From: Acanthosoma haemorrhoidale
Taxonomy: Eukaryota > Arthropoda > Insecta > Hemiptera > Acanthosomatidae
Assembly: GCA_930367205.1 (NCBI GenBank)
Contig: CAKNEZ010000013.1
Location: 62,001-126,000, forward strand
DNA: 64,000 nt
Direction of reading: 5' to 3'
Below the pieces are notes generated by a model, which was not told the origin of the DNA, ran no database searches, and worked only from the letters and a program-made list of their open reading frames with translations. The position numbers and the translations under genes are program-made. Positions 21,733 to 30,569 of the stretch are shown piece after piece. Each line of letters opens with the position of its first letter. Position 1 is the first letter of the stretch.

Positions 21733-22738
21733 TGTCTTATTTATACCATTCGGCGAACTATACCCGTTAACGGATTGTATTCAATTACTCTATCATGTAT
21801 GATGAGACAGTAGGCTGCTGTAAGGCCCGAAAATTATTTTTCGATTCAAACTCGAGTCTGACGTCTACTGGTCCACTTTTTATAGATTCGGTTTGTTTCG
21901 AGCAGTCGATCACAATCAAAGGCGCTTTATTTTTGAAATTTTCCTAAGACGAAGGAGGATTAATATATTTTGAATCTTCACTGTAGTAAGACTGTTGAAA
22001 CGCCGCGTACATGTGATAGAGTAGAGCGTATCGATTTGATGAAAAATCCAAGTTCATATCGTCATAAGGATAAGATTTACAATTCAGGTAGAGTTTAACG
22101 TTTGTTAAATCGCAGTGATCGAATTGACTAGAATCCGTGAGGGGGTTATTTTTTCTATTAGTTTGAAATGCTAAAATGATATAACGCGGTTTTTCCAATT
22201 GATTAGATGTTTTGACCGACCAGATTTGCCTTTTGCTCGAGGGCAAGAGTGGATAGTCGAAGAGTTCCCAACTACGAAAAGGAATAGAAAACGTTTTTTC
22301 AGATTTTAGATGACGCATAAGAGCAAGTCTCTGACGTTCGTCTACCGTTACGTACGGTACTTTCCAACAGAGGGTATTTTCCCAGAGGGGGGTAAAATGG
22401 GTAGGGTAATGGAAAGACTAGAGAGGGAGACAGGTGCGGGGGTCTCCTGTACTCGTAGCGGAGGAATCAAGCAATAGTGCCCTACTCACTGCTTGTGAAC
22501 TCCTAGTCTGACCTATCCCTACCAACGCCTACTGTCACCTCCACGTGGTACCCCCTGGGGAGTCCGATGGACTCGCGGACGACAGAGGCGGGATCTCCCC
22601 ATGAAATCCATGTGGAGATCTTAACACCCAAGCCAAGTGTAGAGGAGCTCGAGCTGTGGCCGAATGGCAGGGGGTGTATAAAAATGCACTGTCTCTAATC
22701 GACCCCCTTGGGGCACCAGGCGCACCCCATTGTAATAA

Positions 22739-23789
22739 ATGCCCTCTGCAGGGAGAGGGAGCAGTACCTGCAGAGTAACTTCCCCCACATTCGTGGGAAC
22801 AAAAATTAATGTTTTGACCAACAATGAGGATATGGAGGAGCTGGTCAGCTTGATCAGCGGAGAGGACTCAGCCCAGGGGCCTTCAATGGACCTTGGCGCT
22901 GAGGTAGTGGACGACGAAGCCTCTATGAGCTCGCTTGCGACGCTTGTAGAGGAGGTAAGCGGACTGGTAATGGAGTCAGAGAGCTTGGCGCCTGGCAGGG
23001 ACGCTGCATCCAAGGATGTAGGCGAGACCTGGGGATGCTAGTATTGCATCTACGCGATTGCTGCCGGAGGAAGCAGGGTGGCGATTATCCCTAGAGGATA
23101 TCCGTCCACTCAGCTGACGAAGGAGAATTGCGAGGAAATGAAGGGCCAGCTGATGAAATTTGTCGATCAGCTGGAAGAAGAGAAAGGGACACAGGCTGAA
23201 TTCACCGGAATTTACCCACATGTGGGAGCCTGTGTCCCCCATAGTCTGCGACAACCAGGAGACCAAGGACTGGTTGTCGACTATAGTACCCAATTTTAAA
23301 ATCAGTGGGGATCTGGAGCTCCGTGTAGGAAAGGTGGAGGAGCCTCATAAAACCGTGAAGGTAGGAACCTTCATTACAGGAGAAATGCCTCTGGAAGGAC
23401 ATTTCATGAAGAGGATCAGGACCCAAAACTCTAGGGTACCTGATATTGGATTATGGAGACTCCTGGGCACCAAGGTGGAGAAGCATGGCTTCTTTGCGAT
23501 CCTGTCTGCCCCAGAGACTAGTATGGAATACCTTGAGAAGCGGAAGCTTATGCTGAACTATGGGTTCACTAAGGTCGCTCTCAGGGTGTTGGATAAGAAG
23601 AAGCCGCCGAAAGTAGTACAGGAGAGGAAGGCGGCTGATAAGGTGGAGGAGGCAAGGAGCGATCCCGAGGTGGAGGAGTCGAAGGTGATCGCTACGACGA
23701 ATTTGCCAACTCCAAAGGATGGCCCCAAGGCGAGGACTGTGGCGGCTGCGGGGGGTGGCCCCGTGGTGGGGGCTGGGGGGGCACGCTAG
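22739..23789 (+). pseudogene. LINE ORF1 with DUF4780 domain, frameshifted
   Basis: Three frames in series make up one ancestral ORF1. 22739-23041 is an acidic N-terminal segment (VSGLVMESESLAPGRD). 23078-23205 reads VAIIPRGYPSTQLTKENCEE. After a frame change near 23210, 23215-23789 reads VCDNQETKDWLSTIVPNF, then TFITGEMPLEGHFMKRIRTQ and GLWRLLGTKVEKHGFFAIL. This pattern (CDNQETKDWL, then R..RQN..., then the W.LL element) is the DUF4780 domain found in arthropod retroelement ORF1 proteins, presumed to bind nucleic acid. The C-terminal tail is basic and then Gly/Ala-rich. It is disabled by the two frame breaks. Confidence 0.7.
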
Positions 23790-23879
23790 GTATGGGCCCT
23801 CTGTGATGGGGAGGCCTGGGTTTGGCGCTGTCTCCCGGCGTCCGCCTCGGGGAGGCCCTCCGGGGACCGGCAGGCACTG

Positions 23880-24091
23880 ATCATGGTGGGATAGTGGGAT
23901 CACCAATCTGCAGATTCTGCAAGAAAGAGGGAGAAACGGCACGTCATATAATATGTGACTGTGATAACCTAGCTAGAAGGCGATACCTTCACTTTGGTAG
24001 TGATCGCATTGTAGACCCCAAACTATGTGAACTGATCGATCCATTCAGTATCCTCAGATTTGCAAAGGCCGTGGGCCTGTCACATATTTAG
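23880..24091 (+). pseudogene. LINE ORF2 C-terminal fragment with Cys/His motif
   Basis: The frame ends with ICRFCKKEGETARHIICDC and LARRRYLHFGSDRI, then FAKAVGLSHI and a stop at 24089-24091. The C-X2-C-X8-H-X4-C arrangement is the C-terminal motif common after the RT/RNase H part of Jockey and I-like LINE ORF2 proteins. The rest of ORF2 is missing. The poly(A)-like tail follows 65 bases downstream. Confidence 0.65.
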
Positions 24092-24955
24092 GACAGAGAC
24101 ATGGACGGCGCACAATAGGTCTCAGTGAGGCCGCGGTGCACAAATGCCGGAACAAATAATAAAAAAAACAAAAAAAAAACTCAATCTTACACGCTTCGAG
24201 CATCTCTTGCCCTTCGGCTGGTACACTAGTTTTGAAACTGTTCGTGTCCTGTCGGCTTCTGATCAGAATCAATTCTTGCTTTACATTTAGTACGATTTTC
24301 GAGTAGTCTTCGAAGATGCCAAGCAAGGCAGATAATGGAACAACCGCATTGAACTCTCCTTCTTCTGATGTAAAGTTATGAAGCTCATCGTCTGGATAAC
24401 ACCATCCTTGATATTTCAAAGAGTTTGACTGTCCACTTCTCAATGAAATGAGATTTTTTAAAGTAGACGTGATTCCTGGGGTTTTTACACGGTCAACTTC
24501 AACTCCACTCAACTCGTATCGAATCTCGTCATAGAGGAAGGCGATTGCGTTGTTTGTCATCTTTGACATTCTTGGGATCGTGATTCCATCTTGTCGGACA
24601 AACTTCCCTTCGATGTAGAGCAGACTACGGCTTGGCAACGTGTACAAGTCTTGATGTTGCAAGCTGATGCGTATCTCATCACCAGATAAAAGTTTTGACG
24701 AAGTATACGGATGATGAGAGTGAAGTTCTATGCATTCGATTGAATTTCGAAACGTTGGACTTCCTTCCAAATTTAGTATTTCTTCCATGTTGATGATAGA
24801 ACAAAATATCCAAGTGATTGAAGAAAACGTCGATTACTCTCACTCAACGGTGTACTCTCTTCTACGGTCTTCACCGGAATGAGGGTTGTCTCCTTCGCTG
24901 TACCTTTATATACCTTTCGAAAGTCCAAACCCATGGCTCCTATTGCTCTTCTAAC

Positions 24956-25456
24956 TTAGGATGTTATGAAATCCAGTAAATATAGGAGGCAGAGTTGACC
25001 GCAATTATTCGTGCCAATCTTTTGATATTGTATCTTGTTTGTAGAGATTCGACAATTTTTCATATAACGTATAAATTCGGATGGAGGGTCAGCTCCACTG
25101 CTATCGAAGAGGTGAGCCGATTGCCCAATTTTCTTATAGGACACCCAATGTGTACCTTTTCCACTGCTCTTATCCAAATTGAAAATCGCACGTTCGTTTT
25201 TCCAAGCCTTAGTGGGAAATTCGTCACACATAAAAACTCCTCTAAATGTTTTGACTTGAAACACTTTTGCCAATAGTTGTAAATCTAAAGTGCTCAATCT
25301 AGTTCTTGGCATGATTCGTTGAAATTGTTTGGCTTCCTCACTCAATTTACTCGGACAGCCTCCTCCTCCGATTCGTTGTGGTGTGATGATAATGCCCAGT
25401 TTCTTTTTGCTTTTCTTGTTGTTGTTGTTGTTGACTGGTGAACGTTTCAGTTTCAT
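24956..25456 (-). CDS. PRO: Polinton adenain-like cysteine protease
   Basis: The intact frame has 166 codons. After a basic, Asn-rich N-terminus (residues 1-20) comes a C48/C5-type protease core: GTHWVSYKK (His103), HLFDSSGADPP (Asp118) and TNNCGQLCLLYL (Gln/Cys region, Cys152). This is the His-Asp-Cys order of adenovirus protease, which matures capsid proteins and is a hallmark Polinton gene. It lies between integrase and capsid genes on the same strand, with 32 bases to the integrase stop at 25489 and about 170 bases to the capsid start. All catalytic residues appear present, so it could be functional. Confidence 0.85.
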   Translation of the reverse strand: MKLKRSPVNNNNNKKSKKKLGIIITPQRIGGGGCPSKLSEEAKQFQRIMPRTRLSTLDLQLLAKVFQVKTFRGVFMCDEFPTKAWKNERAIFNLDKSSGKGTHWVSYKKIGQSAHLFDSSGADPPSEFIRYMKNCRISTNKIQYQKIGTNNCGQLCLLYLLDFITS

Positions 25457-25488
25457 GACGGAATGATTACATTTGACGATGACACGTC

Positions 25489-26427
25489 TTATATATCGAT
25501 GTTGTCAGTATTTTCCCAGCTGTTGTGTGAATTATCAAAACCTAACCACTTGACAAGAACTTTATCACCTTTCTTTTTTATGATTTTCTCAACAAGATAG
25601 CAGTTGGGGTATTTGACTAGTTGTAGCTATTCTTGATAGAAACCTCCAGCGATAGTTTCACCTCGATCATCCTTCAAATGATATGTTACGGGTACAGTCT
25701 TTTTGACTCGAACAATAGTGAAAATTTCCGTTGTCCAAGACGGTTGATAGCCTTTAGCAAACTGAGCTTTGAATTTTGATATTCTGACTCGGTCTCCGAC
25801 TTTATATTTGGGTAAATTTCCAATGAGTTTGTGATCTTTTGAGCCGTACACTTGATTTAATAGCTGCTTTTCAATTTTTTTCCCTTTCACTGAGTTCGGT
25901 GCCATTTTGATCGTACTATGTTTTCTTTTGTTGTATTCATTGAGAAGGGGATTTAAAATGTGAAGCCATTTATAGTCACCTTGCATACTAAACTTTTTCC
26001 ACATCTCAGATTTTAATGTTCGATTGAATCTTTCCACTATGGAAGCTTTCATATTGCTATATGTAGAGTAATGATTGATCTCATTATTGTCTTTCATCAA
26101 TTTTTTTAACTCCTTATTGTAGAACTCTTTGCCGTTGTCTGTCTGAATATTTCGAGGTTTCCTCTTTGTCAAGATTTTTCCAAATGCCAGCTTGACTTCA
26201 AGCGCTGTTTTATTTTTGACTGGTACCACCCAAACGTATTTAGAGAACCAGTCGATAACTGTGAGTACGTATTTGTAGCCATTATTCAATCGCGAGTACG
26301 GAATCATTTCTACTAAATCTGCCTGCCATAAATCATCAATCCCCTTGAGTAGAACGGATCTGCGTTTGAATGTCCTTCTGACTGGTTTGTGCAACTCTCG
26401 TACAATCTGCTCTTTGAGAGCCGTCAT
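25489..26427 (-). pseudogene. INT: Polinton retroviral-type integrase with chromodomain, one in-frame TAG
   Basis: The catalytic core has Asp37 (WQADLVEM), Asp97 (IQTDNGKEF) and Glu132 (SIVERFNRTLK), a complete D-D-E triad with 34 residues between the last two. A basic C-terminal domain (YKVGDRVRISKFK) follows and ends with GGFYQE. TAG at 25627-25629 then interrupts the conserved continuation. The same frame reads on as a chromodomain (YLVEKIIKKKGDKVLVKWLG, then WENTDNID) to TAA at 25489-25491. Polinton integrases excise or insert element DNA, and the chromodomain is thought to target chromatin. Without readthrough the product lacks the chromodomain, though the catalytic core is intact. Confidence 0.85.
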
Positions 26428-26533
26428 AATAATATGATATGTTTCTTGTTGTCTAGTCGACGTCTCAGGACGAAATGATGGTGTTTGGAACGATTCCGTC
26501 TTTAAATATTGGATGTGGAAGTGATTTTCAATT

Positions 26534-27442
26534 TTAAGCTATAATACCTCCTACTCTGAGTCGTTTCTCTATACGACGAATCTCAAGACGTTTTTGAGCA
26601 CCGTCAGGCGAATCAATCAACTCTCTCATCCTGTTCACTAAGAAATTAGGATCATGAACAACTTCACCCCCTTTTTTCGGTTGAAATAGTTTCGAAATAA
26701 CTTTATTATATTTCCTATTGAATTTATTACGATGTATTGCAGAAGTGGGGCTATAATTCTTCCGATGAGCATTTGTCTCATTCAATATCCTCTGGTATAT
26801 ATCATAGTCATTCTTTTTAGCTAGTTCGAGATTTGGATCGCTCATAAATAACAACTCATAAAGACCACATGCACTATTATATGCATTGTCTCCAACGTAA
26901 ATAACATCTTTCTTAATCGAAACCACTGTATCTCCAACGGTGAATCTCTCACCATCATAGACTACGCCATAGGTGGTGTCAAGATCTTTTATATCGTTGC
27001 TAATAAGTTTTTTAACGTATTTATATGCGATTGTACCAACTTCTTTTAACTTGTATCTAACTGTTTCGCCCCCTTCTGGAGTTTGTGCCTCCTCTCTCAC
27101 CATCTGCAAAGAAGATTTTGGCTCTATGACCTCTTTATTTTCATATTTTGGTGTTGTAGCAATCGGGGGGATATCCTCCGCTTGAGGACTATATTCATAT
27201 AATTCATCTCCCGTAACCCCCGCTTGAGGACTATATTCATATAATTCATCGCCCGATAATTCATCTCCCGTAACCCCCGCTTGAGGACTATATTCATATA
27301 ATTCATCGCCCGATAATTCATCTCCCGTAACCCCCACTTGAGGACTATGTTCATACAATCTCTCTTCCGCAGGTCCGGCTCCATCGTTCTTTGACACAAA
27401 TAATTTCATTCGAGGCGTTTCTAGGGAATTAGTCGCCGACAT
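26534..27442 (-). CDS. Polinton accessory protein with 19-residue N-terminal repeats
   Basis: The frame has 302 codons. Residues 27-90 are tandem copies of a unit like ELYEYSPQAGVTGDELSGD, acidic and Pro/Tyr-containing. After a linker, residues 125-260 form a conserved-looking domain with VRYKLKEVGTIAYKYVKKL, TYGVVYDGERFTVGDTVV and YELLFMSDPNLELA. The C-terminus is basic. I recall similar domains in arthropod Polinton and wasp virus-derived genes without known function, so I do not assign one. It sits between the integrase and the small protein upstream of the ATPase, a usual place for Polinton PX/PY-type proteins. YSPQ and related units could be interaction motifs; that is inference. Confidence 0.6.
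   Translation of the reverse strand: MSATNSLETPRMKLFVSKNDGAGPAEERLYEHSPQVGVTGDELSGDELYEYSPQAGVTGDELSGDELYEYSPQAGVTGDELYEYSPQAEDIPPIATTPKYENKEVIEPKSSLQMVREEAQTPEGGETVRYKLKEVGTIAYKYVKKLISNDIKDLDTTYGVVYDGERFTVGDTVVSIKKDVIYVGDNAYNSACGLYELLFMSDPNLELAKKNDYDIYQRILNETNAHRKNYSPTSAIHRNKFNRKYNKVISKLFQPKKGGEVVHDPNFLVNRMRELIDSPDGAQKRLEIRRIEKRLRVGGIIA
27178..27356 (-). repeat. In-frame tandem repeat, units of about 57-60 bases
   Basis: GCTTGAGGACTATATTCATA recurs at about 27181, 27223 and 27283, with a variant at 27332. Shorter CATCGCCCGATAATTCATC units occur between some copies. The unit lengths keep the reading frame, so copy number changes alter the protein by whole units. Confidence 0.8.
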
Positions 27443-27461
27443 GACTCCCTTAGCCGGAATA

Positions 27462-27728
27462 TCAAAATAAGTTGGGAGGGCGATATTGCATGATTTTTTT
27501 CTCCTTCTTCACACGCTGAGATGAAAAATTGTCTTGATCCTGATCCGTAGTTAAGGCTGTTTGAAAGTTTAAGCTATTCAGGGTCCTGATAATAGGTTTA
27601 TATTTTTCTTTCAAGTACTCATCAATCTCTTCTCTATTTCTCTTCAACAAGTTGCACTTTTGTTGAATCGCTTCCCTCGCTCGGATAATTTCACGAGTGA
27701 CCGCCTCAGAAGATGTTGACTGCTCCAT
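27462..27728 (-). CDS. Small coiled-coil-like Polinton protein
   Basis: The frame has 88 codons. Residues 10-50 are charged and probably helical (VTREIIRAREAIQQKCNLLK, then EEIDEYLKEKYKPII). The C-terminus is VKKEKKIMQYRPPNLF. It lies 33 bases after the ATPase stop and before the 302-codon protein on the same strand, so it is probably a genuine small gene of the late or structural cluster. Function unknown. Its start ATG is supported by spacing only. Confidence 0.5.
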   Translation of the reverse strand: MEQSTSSEAVTREIIRAREAIQQKCNLLKRNREEIDEYLKEKYKPIIRTLNSLNFQTALTTDQDQDNFSSQRVKKEKKIMQYRPPNLF

Positions 27729-27760
27729 GTCTACTATTAGACTGAGCCTGAGGTGACCAT

Positions 27761-28480
27761 TTAAGGTATTATATATGTATCGAATCCTTTTCGATATCTC
27801 CCGTTTTTTATCTCTCTCTCTTTGTCCAATACGATAAATGCATATTTATCATCTTTCCAACACCAATGACATATATTTCTGAAAGTTTTCAAATCCATAT
27901 CCGAGTTGATGTGATCATCATAGATCCTTCTCATATTTAGTTCATCTTGTCGGAAGAGAATGAGGAGATTTGCATTTTCTCTGATTAAATGTTTTGGAAC
28001 TCTCGTATAACTTTGACTCAAATAGAAAATGTCCACGCCATTATGTCTTCCCATACAAAAATATGCTCGTACGTTGTCTTGTTTATCGCAAGCTATGTCA
28101 TCGAAAATAAATATCGAATCAGGTCGAGCTTCCTTTGGAGGTGGTACATTTGCGTTATTGCCATATTGAAAAAATCCAATGTTCTCTAAAGGCTCAAGTA
28201 CTCGCCCCAATTGCCTATACTTTGGCTGATGCAATGATTTAGCGAATAAATATATATTCTCGAACCTTAAACCTTTAAGATCGTAAATCAAACTCAACAT
28301 GAGATTCGTTTTCCCGCAATTAGATGGTCCGCATACGAGACATCTGATAGAATCGGGCAATAGAGAACCGTGCCTCGATGGTTTTTCCTCTGGGGAGCCG
28401 CAATTGTCGAGACTGACAATGCGTAAAGTGTCGTGTTGCTTCACCAGACGCATGTTGAATACTGACCAGAATAGCTTCAT
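27761..28480 (-). CDS. ATP: Polinton genome-packaging ATPase (FtsK/HerA type)
   Basis: The frame of 239 codons is intact. Walker A is GPSNCGKT (residues 51-58) and Walker B is SIFIFDDIACD (122-132), followed by FYLSQSYTRVPKHLIREN with sensor-like residues. Length and motif spacing fit the A32-like packaging ATPases of Polintons and adintoviruses, which pump DNA into capsids. An alternative start at Met10 (MRLVKQHDTLR) resembles the usual N-terminus more closely than Met1. It is the first gene inside the right inverted repeat. No disabling change was seen. Confidence 0.9.
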   Translation of the reverse strand: MKLFWSVFNMRLVKQHDTLRIVSLDNCGSPEEKPSRHGSLLPDSIRCLVCGPSNCGKTNLMLSLIYDLKGLRFENIYLFAKSLHQPKYRQLGRVLEPLENIGFFQYGNNANVPPPKEARPDSIFIFDDIACDKQDNVRAYFCMGRHNGVDIFYLSQSYTRVPKHLIRENANLLILFRQDELNMRRIYDDHINSDMDLKTFRNICHWCWKDDKYAFIVLDKEREIKNGRYRKGFDTYIIP

Positions 28481-28589
28481 CGCTTCCTCTTTATATACTT
28501 ACTTATAGACCAATTTTACCTCTGATGAATGAAAGGGAAAAAATAAAAATTTTTTTAATATTAGTATAATTTTTTTTTCTGTGTAAGCA

Positions 28590-29070
28590 CCTGTGGTTAT
28601 ATATAGGTAAGGTTATGATATAAGGCGCTATCTGGTGAGCAGATTGGGAATTAAAGGGTCAAAATGACGGATGAAAGTTATGGTTATAAAGATGTAAGGT
28701 TATATGCAGAGCTATCTGGTGAGCAGATTGGGAATTAGAAGACAAAATGGTGGATAAAAGGGGGTGAGGAGAGGGTTTGTTATTGTTTACAAATAATATT
28801 TTTGTTTACATTTAGTTTCCGATATGGTTATAAACTAGTAAGGATATAAATAGAGCGGCCATATTGTTTGTTATTATTATGAGGTTATATATGAAGAAGG
28901 TTATAAAGGTGGCGCACTCCCAGAGGAGGGGGTAGAGGGGCGTGGCCTAGTAGGGGAGGGGGGTAAGGGGGGCGTGTCCTAGGGGTAGGGTGGGGGTAAA
29001 GGGGCGGGGCCAAATGGAGCTCTCTGATTGGTCCATATCGGTGTGCCAGAACGCCCAATTATCATCTACT
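28590..29070 (-). repeat. Right Polinton inverted repeat
   Basis: Reverse-complemented, it shares the outer 110 bases with the left end (CGTTCTGGCACACCGATATG, then CCCCGCCCCTTTACCCCC) and the inner CAGATAGCGCC / TTTCATCCGTCATTTTGACC blocks. It lacks the large internal duplication of the left side. Its last base is 29070, next to the GATTGG target duplicate. Confidence 0.85.
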
Positions 29071-30459
29071 GATTGGGAAGTCATTCACGGTATAATCAGA
29101 CCATAAACCATTGGAAAATATGATTATGAAAGCCAGACCAGACGAGGAGCTAGGAACCTAACTTATTATTTGTCGCAATATTATTTTAATATAAAATATG
29201 CTCCAGGTAAATACAATCTAGAAGCAGACTGTTTGAGCAGGAACCCAGTACTGGCACCAGAAGATAACAAAAAAGAACAATTGAAAATTGTTAATCTAAT
29301 AAAATTATCAGGTATCATTTAAGACCAGTCAGAAAATCAAGAACTACAAAATAAAACAGGCTTAACAAAAAAAAACAACGTCTACTACAAAAAAATAAAA
29401 GATAAAGAAAATATTTTACTATCTGAGGAATTTAGTATAAAATTCATGCAAAATGTACATAAAGACATGTGTCACATTGGCATAAAACAAATGCAAAACA
29501 AAATAGGTCCCTTGTATACAGCAAAAAACCTAACGAAAAATATCAAAAATATCTGAAGCAATTGTGAGGTATTTATTAAAAACAAATCTAGAGGACAAAC
29601 GAAATTCGGCCTCATGTCCCATTTAGGTCCAGCAACAAAGCCTTTCGAAATAATGTCGATAGATACGATAGGAGGCTTTGGAGGCTCAAGATCGACGAAG
29701 AAATACTAACACCTGTTGGTTGACCACTACACAAGGTATGCTTTCATACATACTTCAAAAAAACAAAATGCAACGGACTTTACAAAACTAGTAAATAAAG
29801 TGATAGAAACAAGTGAAATTGGTACAATCCTTAGTGACCAATATCCAGGTATATACTCTAAAGAATTTATAAATTGTTTAAAGGAAAAAAAATCCCTATA
29901 ATTTTTACAGCAGTAAACTCACCATTTTCGAATGGTCTAAATGAACGGCTAAACCAAACCATAGTGAACAAAATAAGATGTAAAATAAACGAACGAACAC
30001 AAAAAAACAGCATGGACAACAATAGCTGTGTCACTATAGCTGTGTGTGCATAGATAAATACAACAACACAGAACATTCCGTTACCGGTTTCACCCCCAGC
30101 TACTTGCTTTATGGTACAGACTTTAAAATCGTTCCAAATGCATTGAAACGAGACATAGCAAACAGAGATTGGATTAAGGATAAAGAAAAAGCGCTTCACA
30201 ATACAATACAATCACACACATACAACAAACAACTATTCGACAAGCACCGAAAGGATCACGAGTTTAACGAAAACGATATGGTATACATAGAGAATGAAAA
30301 CAAATTAAACAGGAAAAAACTAGACGAACTCAGAATTGGACCATATAAAATAATAGAAAAAATCTCAAACTCGATATACAGGATCGACACAGGACATAGA
30401 AAAACCGAATCAAATCTATTCCACGTTTCAAAACTTATCCCTAGTTTTCAGGACAATCC
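29071..30459 (+). pseudogene. Gypsy RNase H end and integrase remnant (second half)
   Basis: After the GATTGG duplicate the RNase H frame resumes with SDHKPLENMIMK and ends YAPGKYNLEADCLSRNP. The integrase follows: a zinc-binding-like region (MCHIGIKQMQNK), then core motifs MSIDTIGGF (29654), ILSDQYPGIYS (29829) and NGLNERLNQTI (29933), giving the three acidic residues. 30044-30466 encodes the integrase C-terminal part (NDMVYIENENKLNRKKLDEL, ending HVSKLIPSF). Several stops (29103, 29322, 29555, 29708) and frame changes near 29895 and 30040 disable it. No 3' LTR follows. Confidence 0.8.
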
Positions 30460-30480
30460 AGAGTAAAAGATGTCCTGCAG

Positions 30481-30569
30481 CAAGAGAGAGATGACCTAGA
30501 AAAAAATATGACCTTGCGTCGAGAAAGGAAAAAGGAAAGTTTGACAAAAAAATTATTAGAACATGAAAG
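30481..30569 (+). CDS. Host-like exon, charged helical segment (partial gene)
   Basis: It is bounded by TGTCCTGCAG at its 5' side and by GTAAGATATC, a strong donor, at its 3' side. The frame reads QERDDLEKNMTLRRERKKES and LTKKLLEHER, probably coiled coil. It ends in phase 2, which fits the exon at 31671 exactly: the split Arg codon AG/G is restored. The acceptor is short of pyrimidines and lies only 21 bases after the end of gypsy sequence, so the exon start is uncertain. I do not recognise the protein. Confidence 0.5.

Larger units (their letters stand above)
22367..24179 (+). mobile_element. Non-LTR retrotransposon (DUF4780-type ORF1), internally deleted
   Basis: It starts ACAGAGGGTATTTTCCC at 22367 inside the capsid gene and ends with an A-rich tail (24157-24179). 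It contains a GC-rich 5' leader (22367-22730), ORF1 remnants (22739-23789), a short ORF2 C-terminus (23880-24091) and a 3' UTR. EN and RT domains are absent, so about 3 kb is deleted near 23790-23880. No clear target duplication beyond 1-2 bases is visible. Confidence 0.75.
21785..24788 (-). pseudogene. Polinton major capsid protein (double jelly-roll type), interrupted by a LINE
   Basis: The 5' part is 24788-24180 (about 203 codons) and contains LLSGDEIRISLQHQDLYTLP and AFLYDEIRYELSGVEVDRVK, typical of Polinton/adintovirus capsid proteins. The 3' part resumes at 22366 with VPYVTVDERQRLALMRHL and runs to TAG at 21944-21946. The same frame then stays open to TAA at 21785-21787 and carries APLIVIDCSKQ and VDVRLEFESKN, a conserved capsid C-terminus. 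The TAG is therefore premature. The LINE sits between codons of the middle region without removing capsid sequence that I can detect. The protein would build the icosahedral shell in related viruses. This copy cannot make a full-length product. Confidence 0.8.
19948..29070 (-). mobile_element. Polinton/Maverick DNA transposon, 9.1 kb, compact and damaged
   Basis: The left terminus AGTAGATGATATTTGGGCG (19948) and the reverse-complemented right terminus AGTAGATGATAATTGGGCG (ending 29070) begin long inverted repeats starting with AG, as Polintons do. The flanks are GATTGG at 19942-19947 and GATTGG at 29071-29076, a perfect 6-bp target duplication. Genes, all on the minus strand, are: packaging ATPase, small protein, 302-codon accessory protein, integrase, adenain-like protease, major capsid protein (interrupted) and a 178-codon conserved protein. 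No DNA polymerase B or penton gene was found. Polintons usually span 15-20 kb. Removing the LINE inside leaves about 7.3 kb, so this looks like a deletion derivative depending on others for replication. Confidence 0.93.
17100..30459 (+). mobile_element. Degenerate Ty3/gypsy retrotransposon split by a Polinton
   Basis: Gag, protease, RT and RNase H remnants occupy 17170-19947. The rest of RNase H, the integrase and the C-terminus occupy 29071-30459. The two halves join in frame across the Polinton insertion when one copy of GATTGG is removed. No LTR was found on either side: the 5' end abuts 28S rDNA near 17085 and the 3' end abuts a host-like exon at 30481. The element is thus truncated at both ends and carries many stops and frameshifts. 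Confidence 0.85.

Noticed and set aside
27178..27356. CRISPR-like array
   Set aside because: Units are contiguous, keep a reading frame and have no unique spacers. The context is a eukaryotic Polinton gene.
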